Positions 53,479 to 62,799 are shown, numbered from the stretch's first letter. The stretch: DNA of 64,000 nt from Fabrea salina (GCA_022984795.1 JALIHJ010000026.1:218538-282537); one strand, 5' to 3'. Made by a program: numbers and translations. Notes: generated by a model from the letters alone, not told the origin.

Positions 53479-55251
53479 TTAGATAAAGAGTTGGATTTTG
53501 TCTTTGAGCACCACTGCCAACCAGGGCTGTTTCGGGTGGAACAAACACTTAACAGGCACTTCTTTTGTCTTGATGATTTTAACCGGCACTATCAGTGGCT
53601 GGTGCAAGTAGTCTTGGTAAACTTGGGCGTGGAAAATGTGTATTGAAGAGTCCCTTGAACTAGTTGCTAGCAAAGGGTAACGGGAGTGTGTGTCCACGCT
53701 CGTAAGTTCTGCTTTGTGGTAAAGGAAGGTTTTGTAGGGAGTTGTTGACAAGTCGTAGTCGTACCATTGCAACTTGCAGTCTTCACAAGCAGCCAAAATG
53801 TGGTCACCGGACCCGTGCACTTGCAACTGAACAGGCTGCTCTAGTCCTACCAAACGCTTCACCAAGAGCTCTTGTTTTAAGTTGTAAGTCATGATGTTCT
53901 TTTCCGTGCCCACAAAGAACAATGGTCTTTTGGGGTGGAAAGCTATTGTCCGAATGTCTCCTTTGCTTTGTTTCGAAAATATTTTTTGGGACTTAAACCT
54001 ACTTAGGCTGTGCACTAAAACTTTGCGACTAACGTTTTCTCTTTTGCAAAGCGTTGCAAAGTAGTCTCCTTTGTTGTGCCACACCACCTGCCTCACTCCT
54101 TTTCTGAGTTTTATCTTGATTTCTTCGTTTTTGAACTTCCACTCAGCGTACTCGTTATCAGTCTCTTGGGGTTCTATTTCGACCTTCCCAACAAAGTCAA
54201 AGCTCTTTATAATGAGTCTTTTGCCCGAACAAATTGCTAGTAGGGAGTTGACTGGGTTCCAGTTAACACAGTAAACACGCTTCTTAGCGTTGATGGTTTT
54301 AAAGCACCTTCCAGTGGCTGTTTCCCAAATCTTCACAAACCCCCCAGAGTCAGCTGATGCCAGCCATTGCCCTGAAGAACTAAAGTTTGCAGAGGTAACT
54401 GTGTGTTCGTGGCCCTCAAAACTCATCTGGAGTTGTTCAGGAAAAGGTCTAAATGACTCAGGGTCCGGAATGTCAGGTATCAAGGAGTCGGGGTCAACGT
54501 TGATCTTTGGTCTGTGGACTCGCGGAGCCAAAAACAAGTCCAAGCACCTTTCAAAGCGTTCCTTGACTGTTTGGGAGTAAGATGGAACTCTTCTGAGACA
54601 AGAGTGCTTTTGCGGAAGGTACCCAAGTTCCCGGTTCATTGGAAGTTTTTCGTGCCACTCCTTTTCTTCTTCAGGACTAAAAAGGTACTCTTCTGGAGGG
54701 TTGTAGCTTTCTGTGTGTGAAGGCAAATTGGTTTTGGGAGGTCCAGGTTTCTCGTCAGTGTTTTCTTCTGCCCAGATGTCCCAAACTTCTACTCCCTTTT
54801 CCTTTTTTTGTGGCTGAAGCCACTTTTTTTCCAGGGCTTCTGCTATCTTCCTGACCTTCATTCTTTCCCACTTGGAAGGCGTGAAGTTCTTCTTTTTAAG
54901 TGGTTTGTCCGAGTCTATTCCAAACTGCTGTTTTTCAGCTGCTAAGTCAAAGTCTGAGTAGGGGTCCAACTCCTGTGTTATTGGTCTTCTCTGCCTGATC
55001 CTTCTAATCACTTCCAGCATTTCGTCAGTGATCTTCACTTTCTTGGAGTTGAGGTGGTCTATCATGGTTCTCCACCACTCTGGGTCTTCTGCCTTTTTAA
55101 TGTGCTTTTCAAGTTCATCCGAGTCCACAATTTTCGGCACACTTTTTCCATCAACGTCGTAACCCAGAAACGGAAGGTTGTCGTACCAAGACAAAGGCAC
55201 ATCCCCAATCCTTGCCCTTACTTCTTCGTCTGATGAGTCACTAGAAGACAT
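53479..55251 (-). CDS. BOP1: Ribosome biogenesis protein BOP1/Erb1
   Basis: A 590-aa protein. The N-terminal BOP1NT domain (about 10-265) is unmistakable: RARIGDVPLSWYDNLPFLGYDVDGKSVPKI, HLNSKKVKITDEMLEVIRRIRQRRPITQELDPYSDF, FTPSKWERMKVRKIAEALEKKWLQ and PSHTESYNPPEEYLFSPEEEKEW. A seven-bladed WD40 propeller follows (FEGHEHTVTSANFSSSGQWLASADSGGFVKIWE and on). It is part of the PeBoW complex in 60S subunit maturation in the nucleolus, the same pathway as Notchless at the left edge. It starts 8 bp downstream of the stop of the methyltransferase gene (same strand). Confidence 0.95.
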   Translation of the reverse strand: MSSSDSSDEEVRARIGDVPLSWYDNLPFLGYDVDGKSVPKIVDSDELEKHIKKAEDPEWWRTMIDHLNSKKVKITDEMLEVIRRIRQRRPITQELDPYSDFDLAAEKQQFGIDSDKPLKKKNFTPSKWERMKVRKIAEALEKKWLQPQKKEKGVEVWDIWAEENTDEKPGPPKTNLPSHTESYNPPEEYLFSPEEEKEWHEKLPMNRELGYLPQKHSCLRRVPSYSQTVKERFERCLDLFLAPRVHRPKINVDPDSLIPDIPDPESFRPFPEQLQMSFEGHEHTVTSANFSSSGQWLASADSGGFVKIWETATGRCFKTINAKKRVYCVNWNPVNSLLAICSGKRLIIKSFDFVGKVEIEPQETDNEYAEWKFKNEEIKIKLRKGVRQVVWHNKGDYFATLCKRENVSRKVLVHSLSRFKSQKIFSKQSKGDIRTIAFHPKRPLFFVGTEKNIMTYNLKQELLVKRLVGLEQPVQLQVHGSGDHILAACEDCKLQWYDYDLSTTPYKTFLYHKAELTSVDTHSRYPLLATSSRDSSIHIFHAQVYQDYLHQPLIVPVKIIKTKEVPVKCLFHPKQPWLAVVLKDKIQLFI

Positions 55252-55259
55252 TATTAATG

Positions 55260-55907
55260 TTAATTACTTGCTTTCCTAAAGGCAAAAATGTATGTGTTCA
55301 GTTCCTGGAAAAGCACTTCGTGGCTAAACCCCTGCGCTCGGGACTCCTCTAGCAAAATTCTGTAAACGTTGTTTGCTCTTAACGTGTAGCACATAATAAA
55401 CACACCCTCTGGAGCCAGTAACTTACCTAAGCACCTAAAAAGAGGTGTCACGCTGTTTGCCCAGTACACTACGTCGGCTCCTAGAACCAGTTGATAAGTC
55501 CCAGGCAGTCCCTTTTCAGTGAGCGCTGTGGAGGGTTCTTGGTCATCCCAGTCTACTTTGCAAACTTCAACATCCTCTCCAAACTCTTTGTTCCTTTCAA
55601 GCAAACGCACTACTATGTCATTGCCATCACTCAAAATAACCTTAGCACCTAGCTTTGAAACAAACAATCCTAAAAACCCAGAACCTGCTCCTAACTCAAG
55701 CACCACCTTTCCCCTTACTAAATCAGTATTCTTGTTTAGGTACTTCGAAAGAGCTTTAGCTGCTGGCCACAAAACTTGTCCTGTTAAGTCGTAGTCTGTG
55801 CAGGCTGAAGGCAAGGCAAGAAACTCCTGGGTGACTCCAGTGTCTATTTCTTCAGTGAACTTGGCGTACTCTTCAGTTACAAAGAAATCCTCAGGTATGT
55901 CATCCAT
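55260..55907 (-). CDS. METTL21/MTF16-type lysine methyltransferase
   Basis: A 215-aa seven-beta-strand SAM-dependent methyltransferase. Motif I is VVLELGAGSGFLGLFVSKLGAKVILSDG; LTGQVLWPAAKALSKYL precedes it, as in the MTF16 family; the catalytic-loop region reads LVLGADVVYW (the family's D-V-[IV]-Y). Members methylate lysines in chaperones, elongation factors or calmodulin; the target is unknown here. It starts 26 bp from the divergent cytochrome b5 gene. Confidence 0.85.
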   Translation of the reverse strand: MDDIPEDFFVTEEYAKFTEEIDTGVTQEFLALPSACTDYDLTGQVLWPAAKALSKYLNKNTDLVRGKVVLELGAGSGFLGLFVSKLGAKVILSDGNDIVVRLLERNKEFGEDVEVCKVDWDDQEPSTALTEKGLPGTYQLVLGADVVYWANSVTPLFRCLGKLLAPEGVFIMCYTLRANNVYRILLEESRAQGFSHEVLFQELNTYIFAFRKASN

Positions 55908-55933
55908 AGTTATTGAGAAACCAATAATTAGAA
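55908..55933. promoter_or_regulatory. 26-bp divergent intergenic spacer
   Basis: An AT-rich 26-bp gap between the methyltransferase (minus) and cytochrome b5 (plus) start codons. No motif is recognised. Confidence 0.4.
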
Positions 55934-56281
55934 ATGAGTGAAACCAAAAGTTATGAACAAAAAGAAGTTGAAAAGCATAATAAGGAAGAGGACTGCTGGG
56001 TAGTGATTAAAGGAAAAGTTTACGACGTAAGCAAGTTTGATGACCACCCCGGAGGCAAAGACATTCTAGTAGAGTTTTCGGGGGGAGATGCGACTGAAGA
56101 ATTCGAAGAGATCGGACACAGCCAGACTGCATTAGATATGATGAAATCTTACTACATAGGAGACTATGTAGCCCCCGAAAAAGAAGAACTCCCAGCTACA
56201 GCTAAAGGCAGGAATCCCTTTTTGCTAGTTGTCCCCATCTTGATTATGCTTTTAGCACTTTTCGTAGCTAAAGTTCTTTAA
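55934..56281 (+). CDS. Tail-anchored cytochrome b5
   Basis: A 115-aa protein of standard length. The heme-binding core is DCWVVIKGKVYDVSKFDDHPGGKDILVEFSGGDATEEFEEIGHSQTALDMM, with axial histidines in HPGG and GHSQ. A hydrophobic C-terminal helix (FLLVVPILIMLLALFVAKVL) anchors it in the ER membrane. It donates electrons to fatty-acid desaturases, elongases and sterol enzymes. It lies 6 bp before SNAPC3. Confidence 0.95.
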   Translation: MSETKSYEQKEVEKHNKEEDCWVVIKGKVYDVSKFDDHPGGKDILVEFSGGDATEEFEEIGHSQTALDMMKSYYIGDYVAPEKEELPATAKGRNPFLLVVPILIMLLALFVAKVL

Positions 56282-56287
56282 ATCTAA

Positions 56288-57214
56288 ATGGATTTAATAA
56301 CTTTAAGGGAACTGAAACAAAAACTCCTGATTTCTAGAGAAAAGTTGTTTGAACTGCCTGACAAAGAAGACACTGGAGTCTCTGACTTAGTTGTTGAGTC
56401 CCCCAAACAGCTACTAGAAAAGAACATACAACTAGCCAAACAAAATATTCTAGCTGAGTCCAAACGAACCAAAAACCCCAGAATGCTAGACTTAGTTGAA
56501 GAAGCACAAATCCAGAGTTACCAAGACTACGAGGACTCTCTACACAACAAAGACTTCCTAGAGTCCTTTAAGTAATGACTACTTAGTTTGTCAGAACCCG
56601 TGAAACCTAAAACTAAGGAAAAAAACGTACTTCAAGTTAAAGTTTGCAACGAATCAGTCACCACAAAACTCCCAAGCAACGTTTTGCTAGTGACTGTGGC
56701 CCTGTACCACCCTAAGTACTACACAAAGACTCAAGAATGGCAAGTCCCTTCCTTTATGACCCTTTACGACCTCCACTCTTGCTTCCACTGCCTTTCTAAC
56801 TACGTTACTTTCGACACAAGCAACACCAAAGTTTCTTTCCAAATCGAAGACACTTCCTACGACAACTTAAGTGTCCCTCTCGAAGACTTGAAAGTCCGCA
56901 TTGGAGTTCCTTATGCCTACAGACACAGAGAGTGCTGCCACCACATGCTTGTTGTGACCGAAATAAAACTCATAGAACCCACTGACCCCCTTGACGCCAG
57001 TGCCTACCCCTTCCAGGTTTTTTCTTCCCCCAAAAAAAGGAGAACTTGTGAGGTCTGCAGCCACCTCCACGCTAAGTTTATCTGCCTTTACGACGAAATC
57101 TTGCAGAAGGACGTTTGCTACATCTGCGAAATGTGCTATGAAGAACTCCACTTCGACCTCGGCGGAACTCAAGTTTTCAAGCAGTATGAGGTCTACCCAT
57201 ATATCCACGACTAA
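56288..57214 (+). CDS. SNAPC3: SNAPc subunit 3 (SNAP50), with one intron
   Basis: Two apparent genes become one 303-aa protein when a 15-nt intron (56572-56586) is removed: ...DFLESF joins NLSEPVKPKTKEKNVLQVKV. The C-terminal half matches SNAP50: LLVTVALYHP, VPSFMTLYDLHSCF, HHMLVVTEIKLIEPTDPLDASAYPF and the zinc region KRRTCEVCSHLHAKFICLYDEILQKDVCYICEMCYEELHFD...YEVYPYIHD. SNAPC3 contacts the proximal sequence element of snRNA genes for Pol II and Pol III. Exon 2 alone has no ATG before its first conserved block. It is shorter than the animal protein (~411 aa). Confidence 0.85.
56572..56586 (+). other. 15-nt spliceosomal intron (SNAPC3)
   Basis: GTAATGACTACTTAG, phase 2. GTAA start, A at position 10, TAG end. 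Retention would place TAA immediately after Phe-Lys and split SNAPC3 into two frames. Confidence 0.9.
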
Positions 57215-57222
57215 CACCTTAC

Positions 57223-58347
57223 TTAAACTTTGATTTTCTCAAAGTAAGGAACAAAAGTCCTAGCTACAAGTAGCGGGAACACTAGGGTTCCCTCTCCGAA
57301 AATCTTTACGGGTTGCGCATTAGCATTGATCTTGCCCCAAGACTTTCCTTCGTCAGGGCGTGCACCTCCATCAGAAGCATCGAACTCCTGTGCTGTGTTG
57401 ATGTAAACAGCGTGCTTTAAGCCTCCGGCTATAATGTTTGAAAGCATTATGTGGTGCTTGGCAAGGCCACTTCCTACTACCACTGCTCCGGTTTTGTGGG
57501 AGTTCAAAGCAAAGTCGTATATTTTGCGAATATCTGAAACCAAGTCTACTTGCAGACCTGGGTTAGCAGTGTTGTGCATGTACAAAATGTCGCCTATGTT
57601 GCCGTCTGTAATTGATGGACAAAACACTGGAATGTTGTTTTTAGCTGCCCAGTAGTATACGCTTTCTTCGTTGTTGATTTCTCTCCCCAGCCGGTGGATT
57701 AACTTTGAGGGACTCCAAACTTCTCCCTGCTTCTGCTCTTCCAGCATCTTATCCAGCACCGGCAGGGCAAATTCCTGGAACTTTATGTAGTCGTCAGTTG
57801 CTATGATCATGTTTCCGTTCCTGTTCCAGCCTTTCTTCCTCATAGAGACTCCGTCCATCTGAAAGTCTCCTTGGTAAACATTGCCCAAGCACTTGATGAA
57901 ATCTTCTTCGATCCCACCTGTAGTGGTTACCAGGCAGTCAACTAACTTGTGTTGTACCAGCCACCTTATAATGTCACGCAGTCCACTCGTTGTGACTATT
58001 GAGGCGTAGCCTAGAAACACTGTGCACTTAGTTTTCTTGCGTTCTTCTAAATCTTTAACTGTGTCCTCAGGTTTCACTTCTTCGTCAGACAAACGCCACT
58101 CTAGCATTTTGTTGACCTCTTCAATCCCCTTACTTAAGCTATCAGCTTGTATCCCCATAGAACCGTAATGGTCCAGGATGTAATTAATGTCAGTGCTCTT
58201 ATTTAAGTCTGGACCTTTCACCACTTTCAGGTTTTCAGGTGACTCTTTGCTGTACTCATAAAGCACATCATAGACCTTCTTATTGAGTTGCTCAAACTTT
58301 GCCGCGTGGACCCATTTTGAGGCCCTGCGCACAACACTAAATAGCAT
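57223..58347 (-). CDS. DHPS: Deoxyhypusine synthase
   Basis: A 374-aa protein, family length ~369. Conserved blocks: VFLGYASIVTTSGLRDIIRWLV, LVTTTGGIEEDFIKCLG, NIPVFCPSITDGNIGDILYMH, VVVGSGLAKHHIMLSNIIAGG, AQEFDASDGGARPDEGKSWGKINANAQPVKIFGEGTLVFPLLVA. The Lys in SWGKI is the catalytic residue that forms the enzyme imine intermediate. It transfers the aminobutyl group of spermidine to eIF5A. The N-terminal MLFSVVRRASKWVHAAKF is longer and more basic than usual and could be an organelle-targeting leader or just divergent. This is the last gene before the looser subtelomeric part. Confidence 0.95.
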   Translation of the reverse strand: MLFSVVRRASKWVHAAKFEQLNKKVYDVLYEYSKESPENLKVVKGPDLNKSTDINYILDHYGSMGIQADSLSKGIEEVNKMLEWRLSDEEVKPEDTVKDLEERKKTKCTVFLGYASIVTTSGLRDIIRWLVQHKLVDCLVTTTGGIEEDFIKCLGNVYQGDFQMDGVSMRKKGWNRNGNMIIATDDYIKFQEFALPVLDKMLEEQKQGEVWSPSKLIHRLGREINNEESVYYWAAKNNIPVFCPSITDGNIGDILYMHNTANPGLQVDLVSDIRKIYDFALNSHKTGAVVVGSGLAKHHIMLSNIIAGGLKHAVYINTAQEFDASDGGARPDEGKSWGKINANAQPVKIFGEGTLVFPLLVARTFVPYFEKIKV

Positions 58348-58731
58348 TTTTGTTTATAAATGCTTGGTTCAATATAATCCGTTTCTTGCAGTATGGTTTT
58401 ATTCCTAGTAATTTATACTATGCTTAGATTCGATCCTGCGCTCAGTTGTCTTTCAAAATCCAAAACAGGTATTCCCCATGTGACTGGTAGGACATTTCCT
58501 GTTGCCTTTCCAACTTAATCCACATGTTTATGGTACTGCCATGTCCTCCCATTCTATGATTAGTCCAGCATAAGGCATTGGCTTCTTTTGTCAGGAGGCA
58601 ACAACCCTTCAGTTACTGGTTCACCACGCAGCACTACAAGAAGAAGGGAATCAACTAACCAATATTCAATCCAGAGGTTAAACAACTAACATATAAATAA
58701 GCAATATTCAGCCCCTAATCTACTATCTATA
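58348..58731. promoter_or_regulatory. 384-bp divergent intergenic region, no gene seen
   Basis: The longest gene-free stretch before the telomere, between DHPS (minus) and the kinase-RBR gene (plus). No open frame of note occurs on either strand. GATTCGATCC at about 58430 looks superficially like a tRNA T loop, but no flanking stems pair. AT-rich blocks near 58690-58730 (ACATATAAATAAGCAATATT) lie just upstream of the kinase start and could hold its promoter. It marks the change from ultra-compact to looser spacing. Confidence 0.4.
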
Positions 58732-61266
58732 ATGATGCAAATGGAAGCAGATATTACTCTCCAAAGAGTCATTTACGAAACTGAGAATGTCACTATCTGG
58801 AAAGGCTCCAAACAAGACAAGAACTGTGTAGTTAAAGTCTTTAAACCTAAAGACCTTCGTGAAGTCAATTCTGTCAAGTCTGAAGCCCACAAGATGCAGG
58901 GAGTTGACCACCCCTTTATTGCCAAGATTGAAGACTGCATAATGAAGGGCCAAGGCAATGAAGTATCCGAAGTTTGGCTAGTTATTGAATACTTCCCCAA
59001 GGGCGACTTGCAGAAACTGATTGACTCTAAGTCAAAGCAAAATTCTTTTTGGTCCGAACAACAGCTTTACCAGTACTTTCACCAGCTGATTGATGCCCTA
59101 GCCTACCTGGAGTCTATGGGGCTAGCTCACAGAGACATCAAGCCCCAAAACATTTTTGTGAGTGAAAGCGAAAACTTAGTCATAGGGGACTTAGGCAGTT
59201 TAAAAAAAAACTCAGAAGATTTCCAAACAATTGCGGGAACCCCCCTTTACTTAAGTCCTACTTTGAGGCAATGCTTTATGCAATTCCAAGCAGGAGTAAA
59301 CAGCGGAACTTGCCGCCATGACCCCATAAAGTCAGACGTGTATTCCTTAGGCCTTACTTTTCTGCAAATGGCCTCTTTGAAAGGAGTTGGTGAACTCATC
59401 TACCCTGGAACTATGCAACAGAAGATCTATGATAGAATAAACGAATTGCAGTATAGCAACTGGACTAAGTTATTGCTTTGGGAAATGCTCCAAGTAGATG
59501 AAAACCAAAGACCTACATTTATTCAATTGATTCAAAAGCACTTTGGAGGTGCTAGGGTCAATTTCCTAGAACAGAGCTCAATTCCAAGCAGTCAACTAAC
59601 TCAAGAACCCCTTGAGCCAGACACGATGAATCAACCAACTATAGTTTATCAAGAAAAATTCAGTGAATCCTTGCAAATCAGGGCTTACACTAAAGGAAAC
59701 AGTCTCTTCAAAGAATTTTACTCATCCAGTTTGGAAGGCTTGAACTTACTTGATCAAGAATCCAAAATCTGCAAAGCACTTTCCTCGACTGGACTATGCT
59801 TTGCTCAATTTTGCGATTATAATATTAGTTTTAACCAGGAATCGACTTACGTAGGACAGTTAGAAATAGAGTACTACCCCCGGAACTTGATGGAAGACAT
59901 TGAACAAAGAGCCCAAAACGGACAACCTTATGACCAGAGTTACTTAGAGTATGTGTTCTTCGAACTAGCCAAAGCTATCATAGAAACTAACAAGCATGAT
60001 GACCATCAAATTGACCTGAATCCCTGTCGTGTAATGCTAACTCCAGAAAATAAAATAAAGTTAGCTACCGGCAAGATCCACCAGCGAGAGTTCAAGGAAT
60101 CAAAGTTCTACATGGACCCTAACTTCTTTCACCAACCAAATGGCCATTGCCCTGAGAAAGCCAAAGTATACAACTTAGGACTTATCATTCTGCAAATGTA
60201 CTCACTTGAAACTCAACCAAAAGCTTTGGCAGAAAACATACAAGCCAGTCTGCAACGTGTTGGTGATGAGAACTTCAGAAGCATTTTAGCAAATATGCTT
60301 AACCCAGATTTCAAACAAAGACCCACTCTAGAGCAAATTTTGATCCAGATATATATTGACCAAAGAGGAGTTCGGTCCCAAATCGAGCAAAACGCTTTCA
60401 ATCAGAGTGGAGTTTTACCTGAAGAATCAAAAATCGATCAAAACACTTTCAATCAGATTGGAGTTTTACCTGAGGAATCAAAAACCCAACCCGACTCAGA
60501 TAAGTGCATAATATGCTCAATTGATCTCTCAGTCAAAGAAGTAAAAGTACTTGAATGCTGCACTCACAGGGTTCATATGGAGTGCTTCAATGGCAGTTCA
60601 AAAACTAACGACAATGAAAACTACTACTTTGTATGCCCCTTCTGTAGAAAAGAAACTCTTGCTTCTGTTATGAATTTGTTTAATTGTGATAAGTGCCAGG
60701 GAATGATTGACGCTGACAAGCTTGTAGCTTTTAATTGCAATCACAGTTTCTGTTACACTTGCTGCACAGCAAACCGTGATAGACTTGCTGCAAAGAAATG
60801 CTTAGCCTGTGAATCAAAATTTTCAGATGCTGATTTCCAAAAAGTTTCAAGGTTGCTTCAGTTGAGACACAGAGCAAGTCTAATTCCTCAAGAATGGGAA
60901 AACATTAGAAAGAAAACATTCGAAGAAGCAAAGTATTGGTAACTCTTATTTAGCAAATGCCCTAGTTGTGGTATTATAAATCGAAGTTCGGGTTGCAACG
61001 ATTACATAGTTCCTAATTGTAGATGTTCGCGGGAGCGTAAGAGAATCTGCTATATATGCAAATCAGGAATACACCCTGGCGAAACATGCATCTCTATGAT
61101 CCAGGACAAGCATTACTGTTTTAAATGCGGAGATACAACAATTACAGACGAAAATCAGTTCAATAATTGTGGAAAATGCGACCGCTATTGCATAGTATGT
61201 GGTAAATCTCACTTTGATTGTATTTCTGGAAAAGAATGCAGAGAACTGCTTTTAATAATAAGTTAA
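58732..61266 (+). CDS. Protein kinase-pseudokinase-RING/RBR fusion, with one intron
   Basis: An 839-aa protein after removal of a 15-nt intron (60939-60953). Kinase 1 (about 10-275) has VAIK-type Lys35 (CVVKVF), HRDIKPQN (133-140), DLG (153-155) and GTPLYLSP, so it is probably active. Residues about 305-555 form a second kinase fold with HRD replaced (DLNPCRVML) and DFG replaced (ATG): a pseudokinase. Two 17-residue repeats follow. Zinc modules: CIICSIDL...CTHRVHMEC...CPFC (about 590), CDKCQG...CNHSFCYTCC...CLAC (about 650), then, after the intron, KCPSCGIINRSSGCNDYIVPNC...ICYICKSGIHPGETC, like IBR/RING2 of RBR ubiquitin ligases with the Cys in SGCN, and more CxxC pairs. Spliced codon TG|C supplies a Cys. 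The combination is unfamiliar to me. Confidence 0.75.
60382..60483 (+). repeat. Two 51-bp tandem repeats in the kinase-RBR gene
   Basis: Two adjacent in-frame copies of a 51-bp unit encode IEQNAFNQSGVLPEESK and IDQNTFNQIGVLPEESK. They link the pseudokinase to the first zinc module. The copies differ at only a handful of bases, so the duplication is fairly recent. Confidence 0.85.
60939..60953 (+). other. 15-nt spliceosomal intron (kinase-RBR gene)
   Basis: GTAACTCTTATTTAG, phase 2. GTAA start, A at position 10, TAG end. The unspliced frame stops at TAA within the intron after YW; the spliced frame reads YCKCPSCG and stays open for another 103 codons of dense Cys pairs. Confidence 0.85.
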
Positions 61267-61298
61267 ATTGGGGATTAGGCTCTACCTTCTGGCTATAA

Positions 61299-62570
61299 AT
61301 GCGAGAAGAAGAAGAGCGGTGCCATAACTCATGTGAACCCAAAGGACAGTGCTACATTTGCAGGACCATTCTGTGTGGTCATAAAGTCCTTGAACACCTC
61401 GAAAGAGGCCACATTATCTACCCTCTTCCCTACCACATAAAGTTCAACCCAATTTTTGAATGTGAAGAAGAAGTACTTGAGTGCAACGAAAAAATCCTTG
61501 ATGAAGTTTGGAAGATAATCACCAACAGAGTTATAGAACTCCAGAACTTAGAGGAGGAAGTAGATAAAGGCATTTATGTAACTGGCCAACCCCCTACTAT
61601 TGACCAAACCAGAGAGTGGGTAGACGCTCTCGGACCAATAAGTGAGCTCTTGTCTGAACTCGATAACCAAATTAAGGCAGTGCTGGACGATAGAGAGCCT
61701 GTAATTGTTTCTGCAGGTGCTGATAAAACCATTAGAGTTTGGAAAGATGGCCAAGCTAGAGTCTTACAAGGGCATACTGATGGAGTCAACTCAGTAACTG
61801 TTTCTCGGAATAGGGAGATACTTGCATCCGGCAGCCTAGACAACACCATTCGAGTATGGGATCTAGCTACTGGAGAAGTAATCCAAGTGCTAGAAGGTCA
61901 CAGTGGTTCGGTGCACTCCGTGGCGATTTCCAGTACAGGGAATCTCTTGGTGTCAGGGAGTTGGGATAAAACACTCAAGGTATGGAATCTGGCTTCGGGA
62001 AAAGAACTCCTAGTCCTTAAAGGTCATAGAGATTACGTAAGGTCTGTAGCCATTTCCAGCAATGATGATTTCGCTGTTTCGGCCAGTCACGACACTACAC
62101 TCAGGATGTGGAGTTTGAGTACTGGAGAGCAAATTAAGGTCCTAAAGGGACATCTGGATATCGTCCTTTCGGTGGTCATTTCTAAGAATGATCAATATGC
62201 TATCTCCGGAAGTGCTGACTACACTATTTCAGTATGGAGCATCAGTTCTGGGGAGCAAATTAGAGTCCTGCAAGGACACTGTGGTCCTGTGTGGTCTGTC
62301 GATATTTCAAGTGACGAACAGTATGTGGTATCGGGAAGCACAGACTCTACCATTAGGGTGTGGAGTTTTGCTTCGGGAAAAACAACTCGAGTGCTCAGAG
62401 GACATTCCGGAGATGTGCATTCAGTTAGTTTATCACTTGATGGTAAATACTTAGTTTCTGGTGGAAGCTTCAGGGATAAATCAGTTAGAGTCTGGGACTT
62501 TTCTACAGGCGAACAAATTCAAGAACTGCAAGGCCATACTTCTTATGTGTGGTCAGTTAAGTCTACTTAG
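61299..62570 (+). CDS. B-box-like zinc finger/WD40 propeller protein
   Basis: A 423-aa protein. Residues about 8-38 are a B-box-like Cys/His cluster (CHNSCEPKGQCYICRTILCGHKVLEHLERGH). Residues about 55-130 are helical. Residues about 133-423 hold seven WD40 units, unusually regular, each close to GHxxxVxSVxISxxxxxxxSGSxDxTIRVWxxxSGExIxVLxGH. The end at GHTSYVWSVKST, with the first half-blade EPVIVSAGADKTIRVW, would close one seven-bladed ring. The regularity suggests recent repeat amplification. It lies 32 bp after the kinase-RBR gene on the same strand and is the last gene before the telomere. GAT and AAT codons are common here, unlike in most genes further left. Confidence 0.8.
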   Translation: MREEEERCHNSCEPKGQCYICRTILCGHKVLEHLERGHIIYPLPYHIKFNPIFECEEEVLECNEKILDEVWKIITNRVIELQNLEEEVDKGIYVTGQPPTIDQTREWVDALGPISELLSELDNQIKAVLDDREPVIVSAGADKTIRVWKDGQARVLQGHTDGVNSVTVSRNREILASGSLDNTIRVWDLATGEVIQVLEGHSGSVHSVAISSTGNLLVSGSWDKTLKVWNLASGKELLVLKGHRDYVRSVAISSNDDFAVSASHDTTLRMWSLSTGEQIKVLKGHLDIVLSVVISKNDQYAISGSADYTISVWSISSGEQIRVLQGHCGPVWSVDISSDEQYVVSGSTDSTIRVWSFASGKTTRVLRGHSGDVHSVSLSLDGKYLVSGGSFRDKSVRVWDFSTGEQIQELQGHTSYVWSVKST

Positions 62571-62799
62571 TTATTTAAGCTGCGATTGAATTATCTTGTT
62601 GGGCAATCATTATACTTGATGAGTTTCTCAAACAGGAACTGCCCCGGTTAAGTACTATAGAATATTGAAGCCCAATCTACTTGAGTCTCTTCATAAGATA
62701 GACTTGGCTCATCCACTCTACATAGATTGGCCAATATTATGATCCATTTAATAGTAAGATCAGGACTTTCAATCAAAAAGCCTTCTAATTGGTTCTGGT
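62571..62799. other. Subtelomeric non-coding spacer
   Basis: An AT-rich stretch of 229 bp between the last gene and the telomere array. No open frame, repeat or RNA gene is visible. It must hold the 3' end of the WD40 gene transcript. Confidence 0.6.

Noticed and set aside
56588-57214. Separate gene starting at a non-ATG codon after a 95-aa orphan gene
   Set aside because: The 15-nt intron at 56572-56586 joins both into a SNAPC3 protein.
58425-58460. tRNA-like GATTCGATCC motif in the 384-bp spacer
   Set aside because: No T-stem, anticodon stem or acceptor stem can be paired around it on either strand.
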